From assembly GCF_947498095.1 (NCBI RefSeq), contig NZ_CANMJE010000003.1, positions 124,001 through 188,000 on the forward strand: DNA of 64,000 bases, given 5' to 3'. The notes under the pieces are model-generated. The model worked only from the letters and a program-made list of their open reading frames with translations. It was not told the origin of the DNA and made no database searches. This stretch comes from an uncultured Shimia sp. (GTDB taxonomy: Bacteria; Pseudomonadota; Alphaproteobacteria; Rhodobacterales; Rhodobacteraceae). The position numbers were made by a program, and so were the translations under genes. Every line of letters starts with the position of its first letter. Within the stretch, counting starts at the first letter, position 1. Below, piece after piece: positions 35,421 to 43,994 of the stretch.

Positions 35421-35443
35421 GAGGGGGCGACAATCGCCCCCTC
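35421..35443 (-). other. Intercistronic stem-loop after the PotD-like gene
   Basis: GAGGGGGCG (35421-35429) and CGCCCCCTC (35435-35443) form a 9-bp GC-rich stem with a 5-nt loop, between the binding-protein gene and the first permease. It probably causes partial termination or protects the upstream transcript. Confidence 0.7.
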
Positions 35444-35458
35444 GGATGTTTGGTGCGA

Positions 35459-36550
35459 TTACTTCGCCAACCAAGCTTGGAACTTGGTTTCGATGTCGTC
35501 GCGATAGTCAGCCCAGAACTCGTAGTTGTAGAGGAACGTGTTCTTGGCGTTTTCTGGATCAGTTGGCATGTGTGGTGCCATGTCGATGCCCAGATCGGCG
35601 TGCTTACCAACCAGTGGTGCAGACGACTTACGTGCAGGGCCGTACGAGATGTACTTGGCTTGATCCGCCAGACGCTGCGTGTCGGTCGCGAACATGATGT
35701 AGTCCAGTGCACGAGCTTTGCGCTCTTCGCTCAGGCCGGTTGGAATGATCCAGCCGTCAAGATCGAACACCTGCGCGTCCCAAAGCATGGCAACAGGCTG
35801 TTTTTGCTCTTCGATGACCGAGAACAAACGACCGTTATAGGTCGAGCCCATGATGACTTCGCCATCTGCCAGAAGCTGCGGTGTATCAGCACCAGCCGAC
35901 CACCAGACAACGCTGTCTTTGATTGTGTCCAGCTTGGCCAAGGCCTGATCCTGACCTTCCGGCGTTTCTAGAACGCTGTAAACGTCGTCTTTTGCAACAC
36001 CGTCACACAGCAGAGCCCATTCCATGTTGTTGATCGCGCGCTTTTCCAGCGAACGTTTGCCCGGATAAGCTTCCAGGTCGAAAACATCACAGATGTTGCT
36101 TGGAGGTGTGTCACCCACCAGGTCGGTACGGTAGCCGAACGTGGTCGAGTAAACGATCTGCGGGATAAAGCAGTCGGATACGAGAAGATCACCAAAGTCG
36201 TCCGAGGCCGAAGTCCCGTCCGGAGCAGCAGCGAGCTGGGTGTCCGCATCGATTTCCATCGCCAGACCTTCGTCGCAGAGGCGGATGGCATCTGCGGCAA
36301 CGACGTCAACAACATCCCATGTGACGTTGCCAGCTTCGTTCATGGCACGCAGCTTGGCCACGGCTTCGGCGGAACTGTCATCATTGATGATCGTCACACC
36401 GGACTTTTCAGAATAGGGCTCGTGATAGGCGCGCAGTTGCGACTTGGAATAAGCCCCGCCCCACGACACGATTGTCATTTCTTCCGCGACAAGCGATGAA
36501 GCCGCCACAGAAGCCGCCACAATGGCAAGCAGCTTGGTTTTAGTACTCAT
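35459..36550 (-). CDS. PotD-like periplasmic solute-binding protein
   Basis: 363 residues. The signal peptide (LLAIVAASVAASSLVAEE) is followed by a type II binding fold of the spermidine/putrescine group (MTIVSWGGAYSKSQLRAYHE; WSAGADTPQLLADGEV). GGGAG precedes the ATG. Family ligands include polyamines and other compact cationic or zwitterionic solutes. The enzymes in the same operon suggest an ectoine-like or diamine-derived ligand (inference). Confidence 0.88.
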   Translation of the reverse strand: MSTKTKLLAIVAASVAASSLVAEEMTIVSWGGAYSKSQLRAYHEPYSEKSGVTIINDDSSAEAVAKLRAMNEAGNVTWDVVDVVAADAIRLCDEGLAMEIDADTQLAAAPDGTSASDDFGDLLVSDCFIPQIVYSTTFGYRTDLVGDTPPSNICDVFDLEAYPGKRSLEKRAINNMEWALLCDGVAKDDVYSVLETPEGQDQALAKLDTIKDSVVWWSAGADTPQLLADGEVIMGSTYNGRLFSVIEEQKQPVAMLWDAQVFDLDGWIIPTGLSEERKARALDYIMFATDTQRLADQAKYISYGPARKSSAPLVGKHADLGIDMAPHMPTDPENAKNTFLYNYEFWADYRDDIETKFQAWLAK

Positions 36551-36635
36551 TGTATTCTCCCAGTTGGTACCCGTTTTTGTTGACGAAAGGCCGGTCCGGG
36601 TTTCGATAGCCAGCCTTGTTCTGTGCAGGGCTGAC

Positions 36636-37736
36636 TCAGGCGTCCAGTGCCCGGCAATCCTGTGGAAGCCATCCGATATCGATGGTCTCTCCTGGCTTCA
36701 GCTTTACAGCATCTGGTGCATTCCGGGTCTTAACAATAAAGTCATCGTTCCCGGCGACAGACAGGCGGAACCGGAAAACGTCACCCATATAGATGAACTC
36801 TTTCACAGTCGCCTTCACCAAGTGTGCGTCCGCATTCAAACGGTCTTTGTTGAACTCAACACGTTCCGGACGGATCGACACCTTGGTACGCTCACCAACC
36901 TGGCTCACATTGACCGGCATCGCGTCGATCTCTTCGCCGTCATCCAGTGTCACGACACAGGTGTTTCCTGCCATCGACGTCACAGTGCCTTCCAGCGTGT
37001 TGTTTTCGCCGATGAACTGGGCCACGAAACTGTTTTCCGGCTCTTCATAAAGCTGATCTGGCGGTGCCAGCTGCTGGATGCGGCCGTCATCAAACACGGC
37101 AACGCGATCCGACATGGTCAGCGCTTCGGTCTGGTCATGGGTCACATACACAGTCGTAATGCCCAACTCATGCGCCAGGCGTGTGATCTCGAACTGCATG
37201 TGTTCGCGCAGCTGTTTGTCCAGTGCGCCCAGCGGCTCATCCATGAGAACCAGTTCGGGTTCGAACACCAGCGCACGCGAAAGCGCGATCCTTTGCTGTT
37301 GACCACCAGACAGTTGTGCAGGACGGCGTCCGCCAAACTCACCCATCTGGACCATGTCCAACGCCCGTTTCACTTTGGCTTCGCGATCGGATTTCCCGAT
37401 TTTGCGCACCTCAAGAGGAAAGGACAGGTTCTCGGCCACGGTCATGTGCGGGAACAGCGCATAGTTCTGAAACACCATGCCAATGCCCCGCTTGTGCGGC
37501 GGAATGTTGTTGATCGACTGCCCACCCAACAGAATTTCTCCGTGGGTTGCGGTTTCAAATCCCGCGAGCATCATCAGGCAAGTGGTCTTACCAGATCCTG
37601 AGGGCCCGAGCATTGTGAGAAACTCACCTTTAGGGAGGGACAGGTTCAGGTCCTTCACCACAAGATTCTCACCGTCATATGATTTTTGCACCCGTTCGAA
37701 TGCTACGAACGCGTCTTCGCTTGCCAGATCGGCCAC
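36636..37736 (-). CDS. PotA-like ABC transporter ATP-binding protein
   Basis: 366 residues from a GTG at 37736 that has GGGGAG six bases upstream; an ATG at 37793 would add 19 residues and lacks a comparable site. Walker A GPSGSGKTT, signature LSGGQQQR, Walker B LVLMDEP and switch VTHDQTEA are all consensus. A C-terminal TOBE domain follows from about residue 260. It powers the adjacent PotB/PotC-like permeases. Confidence 0.92.
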   Translation of the reverse strand: MADLASEDAFVAFERVQKSYDGENLVVKDLNLSLPKGEFLTMLGPSGSGKTTCLMMLAGFETATHGEILLGGQSINNIPPHKRGIGMVFQNYALFPHMTVAENLSFPLEVRKIGKSDREAKVKRALDMVQMGEFGGRRPAQLSGGQQQRIALSRALVFEPELVLMDEPLGALDKQLREHMQFEITRLAHELGITTVYVTHDQTEALTMSDRVAVFDDGRIQQLAPPDQLYEEPENSFVAQFIGENNTLEGTVTSMAGNTCVVTLDDGEEIDAMPVNVSQVGERTKVSIRPERVEFNKDRLNADAHLVKATVKEFIYMGDVFRFRLSVAGNDDFIVKTRNAPDAVKLKPGETIDIGWLPQDCRALDA

Positions 37737-37866
37737 GTTATCTCCCCGTCTAATGCTAGTGCGGCAAGTTGATCCTGCCGTCTCATTCGACATCGCCCAT
37801 TAGAAAACAATGTTACCAAACTAAGCAACAATTATTTTCAAGCCATTGCTTTTATTTCATTTTTCC

Positions 37867-38586
37867 TCAAGGGTTTTCATTTTCTGCCGCCAATTTACGC
37901 ATGTGCCACGCCAAAGACTGGTTGCTGGACAGCACAGGCTTGCCGATTGCCGACTCGATTGCCGGAATCGCGCGGATTGTTCGTAGGTTTGTGCAGCTCA
38001 AAAACACCCCCTCAACATCGCCGGACTGCCCCAAACGCGTGGCTGCATCGACGACCGAGGCTTCAGAGATGCGAACAACTTTGCTTTCTTCAGACTCACC
38101 GAAGCTTCCAAAGACGTCCATAGACACACCGCCCTTGGCAAATGCCTTGCGCAGAGGCTCGTTAACTTCCTCAATATAGGGCGACAGCAAGGCCAGCCGA
38201 GAAATGCCATGTGATGCCGCACAACTCAGCGCCGCCCGCAACGGATTGGTGACGACACGGGCATCACACCCTCGCTGCACCAGCGCTTCGACTTTCTCGG
38301 AACCGATGACAGAGCTGGCCGACGTGCAACCATACCCAACAACCGGATAGGGTCGCGCCTTGGGTAAAAGGTCGGCCGCTTCCGTCAAATCCGTCTGCAT
38401 AGAGGACAGTGTTTCATGCGTGACTTCGGCGCCGCTGCGGATGCGCGTGACATAGATCGGGCTGCGGTGATCGGCGAAGTGGCTGCGAAATTCAGGTTCG
38501 ATTGTTTCATCGGTTTGCAAGACGATCAGCCCCATCGGCGGGGCCGTGTGATCGTCTTTGTCCAGCGTATAAGGCATCGTTTTCAT
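37867..38586 (-). CDS. Asp/Glu racemase-family protein, EutA-like
   Basis: 239 residues of the maleate isomerase / arylmalonate decarboxylase / Asp-Glu racemase fold. The two catalytic-site cysteines are visible in GYGCTSASS and LSCTNLRT. EutA of ectoine-utilisation clusters belongs to this group. It overlaps by 4 bp the M24-family gene upstream. The reaction is unknown; a racemisation, isomerisation or hydroxyl-handling step on a diamino acid is plausible from context. Confidence 0.75.
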   Translation of the reverse strand: MKTMPYTLDKDDHTAPPMGLIVLQTDETIEPEFRSHFADHRSPIYVTRIRSGAEVTHETLSSMQTDLTEAADLLPKARPYPVVGYGCTSASSVIGSEKVEALVQRGCDARVVTNPLRAALSCAASHGISRLALLSPYIEEVNEPLRKAFAKGGVSMDVFGSFGESEESKVVRISEASVVDAATRLGQSGDVEGVFLSCTNLRTIRAIPAIESAIGKPVLSSNQSLAWHMRKLAAENENP

Positions 38587-39728
38587 AGCTCAATGATCTC
38601 CGCGTCGGCACGTTTGGACAGGAAGCGTGGGGTGCCATCTGTCACCACGATATCTTCTTCATGCACCATGATTTTGTTCCCGATCTGAATGCCCGGCTCC
38701 AAGGTCAATACCATGCCGGGTTCAAGCACAGTGTGATCGGTGGGGATCAACGATGGCCATTCGGTCAGAGACATGCCCAGCCCATGCCCCAGTCGGCCTG
38801 CGTCGGTCCCGGCGCCACCGCCTGACAGAACAGCGTTCATGGCATGAAACAGATCTGACGCCTTGGCGCCGGGGCGGGCCACCTCAAAAGCTGCGTCGCT
38901 GGCTTCGATCAAACGCGCGTGGGCCACCTTGATGTCATCGCTTGCCGGGCCGACCGACCAATTGCGATCAAAATCGGAAAAGTAACCATCCCAAACCACC
39001 CCAGTGTCCAGCATCAGAACATCGCCGGAGGCGAGGGGGGTCTGATGTGCCGGCGATATGACATCGCCATAACCTCCTTGCTCTGCTCCACCGGCCAAAT
39101 AGGCGACCCAATCGGCACCCTCATCGAGACAAAGCATCTGGAAACGCCGATAGATGCCGTCCAAAGGGGCGCCAGCTTGGGCAATCTCAGGCACGCGATC
39201 AAACGCACGGCCCGCGATGGCGCAGGCTTGTTCAATTTTGGTAATTTCGGTCGGGGATTTGACCATCCGCAATTGCCTGATGATACCAGAATCACCCGCA
39301 ACCTGCCGGTTGCCAATCCCTTTGCGAAGCCGGTCAAGGTCTGCCAAGGGCATGCGGATATGCGTTTCATGCCCGTCTGGAATACCAACAGCACCGTCAG
39401 TGGGAAGGATTTCCGTCAACGCATCCGCCAGCAGGCTGATGCCGTCATCTGCCAGATCAGGTGCGCTCCATGTGCGGATGTCATCGATCCAGGTCTGCCC
39501 CATCAGGGCGGCCCCGATTGAGGGAATGACGGCCACGGGTTTACCCGAGAGCGGAACCACCAGAAACCAAGGGCGGGTCGGGCTTTCCCAAAACCGTGTG
39601 AGGTATCCAGTGAAATACCGAACATCCGTTTCCCGCGTCAGCAATAGGGCGTCCAGCCCATGCTTTGCCATCAATGCCTGAGCGCGTTGACATCGGGCTT
39701 GGAATTCAGTGTCCGAAAACCCTCTCAT
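38583..39728 (-). CDS. M24-family (creatinase/prolidase fold) hydrolase
   Basis: 381 residues with the N-terminal creatinase-like domain and a C-terminal pita-bread domain. Metal ligands of true M24 peptidases appear retained: D in MLDTGVVWDGY and SDFDRN, H in GHGLGMSLTEWP, E in LTLEPGI, E in MVHEEDIVV. It could thus be an active metallopeptidase, unlike creatinase. It overlaps the PLP-enzyme gene upstream and the racemase-like gene downstream by 4 bp each. It is a second M24 member in this operon besides the ectoine-hydrolase-like protein. Confidence 0.82.
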   Translation of the reverse strand: MRGFSDTEFQARCQRAQALMAKHGLDALLLTRETDVRYFTGYLTRFWESPTRPWFLVVPLSGKPVAVIPSIGAALMGQTWIDDIRTWSAPDLADDGISLLADALTEILPTDGAVGIPDGHETHIRMPLADLDRLRKGIGNRQVAGDSGIIRQLRMVKSPTEITKIEQACAIAGRAFDRVPEIAQAGAPLDGIYRRFQMLCLDEGADWVAYLAGGAEQGGYGDVISPAHQTPLASGDVLMLDTGVVWDGYFSDFDRNWSVGPASDDIKVAHARLIEASDAAFEVARPGAKASDLFHAMNAVLSGGGAGTDAGRLGHGLGMSLTEWPSLIPTDHTVLEPGMVLTLEPGIQIGNKIMVHEEDIVVTDGTPRFLSKRADAEIIEL

Positions 39729-40771
39729 TCGGGCACCTCAGAGAGGAAACACAGAACGCGGGCGTGTTCATCAATACCGATGGCGCGTCGAGCATCCGGG
39801 GTCATAACCGCAGCAATCCCAGCGCCGCCTGATGCAGTTGTTTCTAACTCCGCTCTGCGCATCTCAGGCAGGTGGCTGGTGACTTCGTCATCGTCCAAAG
39901 TAAGAAATGCATCCGCGTCCCGTGCCAGCCCGTTAAGCGCAATGAGAGAGGGTTCCTTGCAATCGAGGCGACCCATAATGCTGTCAGGGCCATCAGCAAA
40001 TACAGACTGACCAGCCTGGATACTTGCCATCAATGCGGGGGCTGCTGTCGGTTCGACCACGACAATCTTTGGCGTATCCCCCCAGACGTGCCGGGCATAA
40101 GCGGCAACTGCGCCAGCCAATCCGCCGACCCCGGCTTGCAACATGATATGCGTCGGCACTTCCGGGCATTGCCTGACCGCTTCCTCAGCCATTTGAAGAT
40201 AGCCTTCCATCAAGATGTAGGGCAAATCCTGATAGCCCTCCCATGAACTGTCAGAGAGTAAGGTCCAGCCATTGGATCGGGCGGCCTCCTGTGCGGCGGC
40301 CATCGAGGCCGCATAGTCAACGCCTTCGCGCACAACTTGGGCGCCGCGTTCCCGCAGCCTTTCGGCAAAACTCTCGGGCACCGTATCGGCAATGTAGATC
40401 ACGGCCCCTGCGCCAAAGATCCGCGCACCGGCCGCCACACTCATGCCGTGGTTCCCGGCACTGGCCGTTACATATGTGTGTCCGGCCAGAGCATCCGCCC
40501 CCGGCGTGTCGCCTGCAGCCTCAACCGCGTGCCGGGCAATCACATAAGCAGCGCCCAAGGCCTTGAAGGATCCCAGCGCCATGCGCGTGCGCTCATCTTT
40601 CACCCACAGCGCAGCAACTGGTGCCAAGCCCTCGGTAGCGACCAGGGGCGTTTCCTTTGCCGCCGGACATCGCGCCAGCAACGTACTGACCCGGTCTGCT
40701 TCAACGGAGGGGAACGGAAAGCCATCCACCAGCTTTGCACCACCCCGAAACCGGTTATCAATCAACTGCAT
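39725..40771 (-). CDS. PLP-dependent fold-II lyase (diaminopropionate ammonia-lyase / EutB-like)
   Basis: 348 residues. The PLP lysine lies in MALGSFKALGAAYV, an S-F-K-A-x-G motif seen in diaminopropionate ammonia-lyases. The substrate loop is ASAGNHGMS and the phosphate-binding glycine loop QAGVGGLAGAV. Family enzymes deaminate threonine, serine or 2,3-diaminopropionate; EutB of ectoine clusters is a threonine-dehydratase relative. In this operon it may deaminate a diamino acid released by the upstream hydrolases (inference). Confidence 0.85.
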   Translation of the reverse strand: MQLIDNRFRGGAKLVDGFPFPSVEADRVSTLLARCPAAKETPLVATEGLAPVAALWVKDERTRMALGSFKALGAAYVIARHAVEAAGDTPGADALAGHTYVTASAGNHGMSVAAGARIFGAGAVIYIADTVPESFAERLRERGAQVVREGVDYAASMAAAQEAARSNGWTLLSDSSWEGYQDLPYILMEGYLQMAEEAVRQCPEVPTHIMLQAGVGGLAGAVAAYARHVWGDTPKIVVVEPTAAPALMASIQAGQSVFADGPDSIMGRLDCKEPSLIALNGLARDADAFLTLDDDEVTSHLPEMRRAELETTASGGAGIAAVMTPDARRAIGIDEHARVLCFLSEVPE

Positions 40772-40786
40772 TGGGTCTTCCCTTCG

Positions 40787-41482
40787 TCATGTGTTTTTCT
40801 GCTGCAAACGACGAAAACTCATCGAAATATGCGCGCTTTGAAGTTGTGCGGCCGCGGGCATGTCGTTGGCCTGCAGTGCCAAAAGGATCGCTTCCAACTC
40901 GTGCTGAAAGATCCTGAACTCTTCATTCAGATCCAGCCTGGCGGTTATAGCAGACTGCAACCAGATCCGTTTGGTTTGATAAAAAAGCCGTTCCAGAGTC
41001 TGGCGAAGTGGCAGGTTTGACGTCAACTCGACCAAAGCCTGAAACACATCCATGTCGAACTGGGTGAACTCATGCGGCGTTCCCGAACGGACAATTTCTT
41101 GCCCTCGTGCGATCAAGTCTTCAAACCGGCTGATATAGGCTGCGTCCGGTGTGACTGGATCAAGGCGGCCCATCAGTTCCGTCAGCTCGACCCGCAATTG
41201 ATAGACCTGATACAATTCTGTGATATCGGCATCCGTCACAATCGTCCCTACGCCGTGCTGCGATTGCACCAGACCTTCGCTTTCAAGACGCGCCAGAACC
41301 CGGCGCACTGGCGTGCGGCTTGTACCGAATTCCTCGGCCAAGACCGCTTCGGACAAGCGCATTCCGGGTGGGTACTCTAGCAGGCAGATACGCTGGCGAA
41401 TTTCATAATGCATCGCGGCATGACGATCGCGCACGTTCTGATGTGCGCTTGCGTCCCGAGGCCGTGTAGACAACTCAGTCAC
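40787..41482 (-). CDS. GntR-family regulator (FCD/FadR subgroup)
   Basis: 231 residues. The N-terminal winged helix is RLSEAVLAEEFGTSRTPVRR with the wing GVGTIVTDADI. The C-terminal ~140 residues are an all-helical FCD domain (FDMDVFQALVELTSNLPLRQ). It overlaps the M20 gene by 8 bp and is embedded in the operon. Candidate sites with a GTGTACA core flank the divergent promoter region at 43.86-43.95 kb. It lacks the aminotransferase-like domain of the MocR-type EnuR regulator of ectoine genes. Confidence 0.88.
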   Translation of the reverse strand: MTELSTRPRDASAHQNVRDRHAAMHYEIRQRICLLEYPPGMRLSEAVLAEEFGTSRTPVRRVLARLESEGLVQSQHGVGTIVTDADITELYQVYQLRVELTELMGRLDPVTPDAAYISRFEDLIARGQEIVRSGTPHEFTQFDMDVFQALVELTSNLPLRQTLERLFYQTKRIWLQSAITARLDLNEEFRIFQHELEAILLALQANDMPAAAQLQSAHISMSFRRLQQKNT

Positions 41483-42635
41483 TTAACCTGTCCCCCAATT
41501 TGTTCAGCATGACAAGGCATTGCGAGAGCTGGTCTATGGACAGGTACTCGTCTGCTTTGTGCGCTTGCTCTATTGATCCCGGCCCGCAAACCACAACATC
41601 GGTACCAAGCGCCTGAAAAATCCCCGCTTCAGTCCCAAAGGCAACAAGGTCTGCGCCATTGGCCCCGGTCAATTCGCTGGCGATTTTGCGGGCCTGATTG
41701 TTATCGGTTGGCACCAGACCTGCCACCTCACCAATGGTTTCCAAATCGATGGCCGCCTCGGGATGCACGGCTTGCATCTGTGGCAGCAATTCGTCCCGAC
41801 ACAGCTCGTGCAGGGTTTCTTTGACATGGTTGGCATCCGACTCCTGAACGGGGCGCATTTCCCAGTCCACCCGCGCGGCAGAGGCGATGACGTTATGGGC
41901 CACGCCACCGTGGACTGCTCCGACATTCACAGTCGTCCACGGAGGCTCAAACGGGCTGTTGGTCGGCGCCATGCCAGGCAACGCCCGTTTCAACTCCAAA
42001 AGGCGCATGACGTATCGCGTTGCATATTCAACCGCATTCACCCCAAGATCCGGTGCGGAACCGTGCCCTTCCAGCCCGTGAAAATGGGTTGAATACTCGT
42101 AACACCCTTTGTGACCTTCGATGATGCGCATCTCAGTGGGTTCGCCGATTATGGCGATGCCGGGTGTCAGATTTCGGTCTTTCAGGTCCTGCGCAAGATG
42201 TTGCGCCCCGAAACACCCTACTTCTTCGTCATAGGTGAACGCGAAATGCAGGGGGCGATCTTTGACACGGCGGGACAACTGCGGCGCCATGGCAAGGCAG
42301 GCGGCAATAAACCCCTTCATGTCGCAAGTTCCACGCCCATAGAGGCGCCCATCCCGTTCGGACATCGTGAAAGGGTCGCTGGACCAGACCTGATCGGTCA
42401 CGGGAACAACATCGCTGTGGCCGGACAGCAGTATCCCGCCGTCAATCTCAGGCCCCATGGTGGCAAACAGGTTAGCCTTGGTCCCGCAAGGTGCGGTGAT
42501 GATCTCGACTTTTGCGCCGCTCTGTCGCAACAGATCTGTCGCATACTGGATCAGCGCCTGATTGCTGTCGCCCGAGACCGTGGGGAAACTAATGAGGTCG
42601 CTTAGGATGCTTTTTGTCTGGTCGAGAACGCTCAT
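41475..42635 (-). CDS. M20-family deacylase (acetylornithine deacetylase-like)
   Basis: 386 residues. Zinc-site motifs are LLSGHSDVVPV, YGRGTCDMKGF (bridging Asp), TYDEEVGC (catalytic and metal Glu) and GTEAGIFQ, with a final His in EQAHKADEY. The dimerisation lid domain sits in the middle. ArgE-type enzymes remove acetyl groups from N-acetyl amino acids. The gene upstream encodes an ectoine-hydrolase-like protein, whose product would be N-acetyl-diaminobutyrate. This enzyme is therefore a candidate for the deacetylation normally done by DoeB/EutE. Confidence 0.85.
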   Translation of the reverse strand: MSVLDQTKSILSDLISFPTVSGDSNQALIQYATDLLRQSGAKVEIITAPCGTKANLFATMGPEIDGGILLSGHSDVVPVTDQVWSSDPFTMSERDGRLYGRGTCDMKGFIAACLAMAPQLSRRVKDRPLHFAFTYDEEVGCFGAQHLAQDLKDRNLTPGIAIIGEPTEMRIIEGHKGCYEYSTHFHGLEGHGSAPDLGVNAVEYATRYVMRLLELKRALPGMAPTNSPFEPPWTTVNVGAVHGGVAHNVIASAARVDWEMRPVQESDANHVKETLHELCRDELLPQMQAVHPEAAIDLETIGEVAGLVPTDNNQARKIASELTGANGADLVAFGTEAGIFQALGTDVVVCGPGSIEQAHKADEYLSIDQLSQCLVMLNKLGDRLSD

Positions 42636-42638
42636 GGA

Positions 42639-43823
42639 TCAGGGTTTCACAAACAGCTTGCGGTCGACATTGCACAGCGGTTCCGCCGCACCGTCTTCGG
42701 TGATCAAAATGGTCTCGGTGGTCTCAAGACCCCATGTATCCATCCAAAGGGCCGGCATGAAGTGAAACACCATGCCAGCCTTTAGGACGGTTTGGTCTTC
42801 GCTGCGGATAGAGGCGCTGCGCTCGCCCCAATCGGGAGGGTAGCTCAGCCCGATCGGATAACCACAGCGCCCTTCGCGATGAATCCCATGCTTTTTCAGG
42901 ACGTCAATGAACGCATTGGCGATGTCGCAGGTACGATTTCCCGCGCGGGCCGCATCAAGCCCCGCGGCAATTCCCTCAAGTTGCGCCTGCTCGGCATCCA
43001 GCATTTCCTGCGGAGGGGTGCCCAGATAAACAGTCCGGCACAACGGTGCGTGGTAGCGGCGGTAACACCCCGAGAGCTCAAAGAACGTCGCCTCACCTTC
43101 ACGCATGGGCGAACCATCCCACGTCAAATGGGCTGCCGTTGCGTCCAGACCCGATGGGGTCAATGGTACGATGGCCGGATAGTCTCCCCAATCCTCGCCA
43201 ACGCCGGTGATCCCGGCATGAAAAATGTCGGCCACCAACTCATTTTTTCGAAGGCCAGGTTCGGCCTTTTCCAGTGCGGTTTTTATGACCTTTTCCGAAA
43301 TGCGGGCAGCTTTGCGGATGAACCCAATTTCTTCGTCCGACTTAACAAGGCGTTGCCAATTGACGAGGGCCGTTGCGTCGATGACTGTCGCCTCGGGCAG
43401 CTCCTCGACCAGCACCGCGTGGGCTTTGGCCGAGTAATAGTAGTTTTCCATCTCGACGCCGATGCGGGCCTTGGCATGACACAGAGCATCAATATGCTTG
43501 GCCAGATCCTGCATCGGGTGCCGCTCGGTGGATTGGACATAGTTGTCGGCATACCCATGAATGTGGTCCGATGACATCCAGCAGGTACGTCCCGCACCGA
43601 TGCTGTCCATATAGCGCCCCCACCAGATCGGAGCCCCTTCAAGACCGAGAATGACACCTTGGTGAACGTAGAAAGACCATCCGTCATAACCCGTCAGCCA
43701 GGCCTGATTTGAGGGATCCGTGACAAACAAGACATCGATATCTGCGGCCTGCATCGCGGCGCGGGTCAGCGCAATGCGGCGATCATATTCCGTGCGGCTG
43801 AACGGGGCATTCCCTTGCGACAT
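42639..43823 (-). CDS. doeA: Ectoine hydrolase-like M24-family protein (DoeA/EutD)
   Basis: 394 residues from the ATG at 43823 (AAAGGA upstream); an in-frame start at 43871 lies inside the putative operator. Long stretches match the DoeA/EutD family: TDPSNQAWLTGYDGWSFYVH, YVQSTERHPM, GVEMENYYYSAKA, GDYPAIVPLTPSG, IGLSYPPDWGERS. DoeA opens the ectoine ring to N-acetyl-diaminobutyrate. It is the first gene of the ten-gene operon, divergent from an aminotransferase. A close paralogue acting on a related cyclic amidine cannot be excluded. Confidence 0.85.
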   Translation of the reverse strand: MSQGNAPFSRTEYDRRIALTRAAMQAADIDVLFVTDPSNQAWLTGYDGWSFYVHQGVILGLEGAPIWWGRYMDSIGAGRTCWMSSDHIHGYADNYVQSTERHPMQDLAKHIDALCHAKARIGVEMENYYYSAKAHAVLVEELPEATVIDATALVNWQRLVKSDEEIGFIRKAARISEKVIKTALEKAEPGLRKNELVADIFHAGITGVGEDWGDYPAIVPLTPSGLDATAAHLTWDGSPMREGEATFFELSGCYRRYHAPLCRTVYLGTPPQEMLDAEQAQLEGIAAGLDAARAGNRTCDIANAFIDVLKKHGIHREGRCGYPIGLSYPPDWGERSASIRSEDQTVLKAGMVFHFMPALWMDTWGLETTETILITEDGAAEPLCNVDRKLFVKP

Positions 43824-43855
43824 TCGTGGTCCTTTCGCGGGTATGACGCTTTGTG

Positions 43856-43950
43856 ATGTGTACAACCACAAAAATCATTCTAGAAACTTCGGCATTTTTG
43901 TGTAGAAATTGCCGCCAAGGCAAGCGTTTTCGGATGTGTTGTGTACATTT
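43856..43950. promoter_or_regulatory. Divergent operator region with GntR-type sites
   Basis: ATGTGTACAAC (43856-43866) and TTGTGTACATT (43939-43949) share the GTGTACA core and sit at the two ends of the doeA/aminotransferase intergenic region. Between them are perfect 9-bp arms CACAAAAAT (43867-43875) and ATTTTTGTG (43894-43902). This fits binding by the GntR-FCD regulator of the operon to control both directions. Confidence 0.6.
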
Positions 43951-43994
43951 AACCGTTATCGCTTGAGATCATGCACAAATCTCGAGGGGATCAA

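Noticed and set aside
36522..37601. 359-codon plus-strand ORF opposite the PotA-like ATPase
   Set aside because: Antisense shadow; the opposite strand encodes all ABC ATPase motifs in a consistent operon.
37867..40771. Complete canonical eutABCDE ectoine cluster
   Set aside because: No ornithine-cyclodeaminase-like EutC or AstE-type EutE gene is present, so only partial similarity is claimed.
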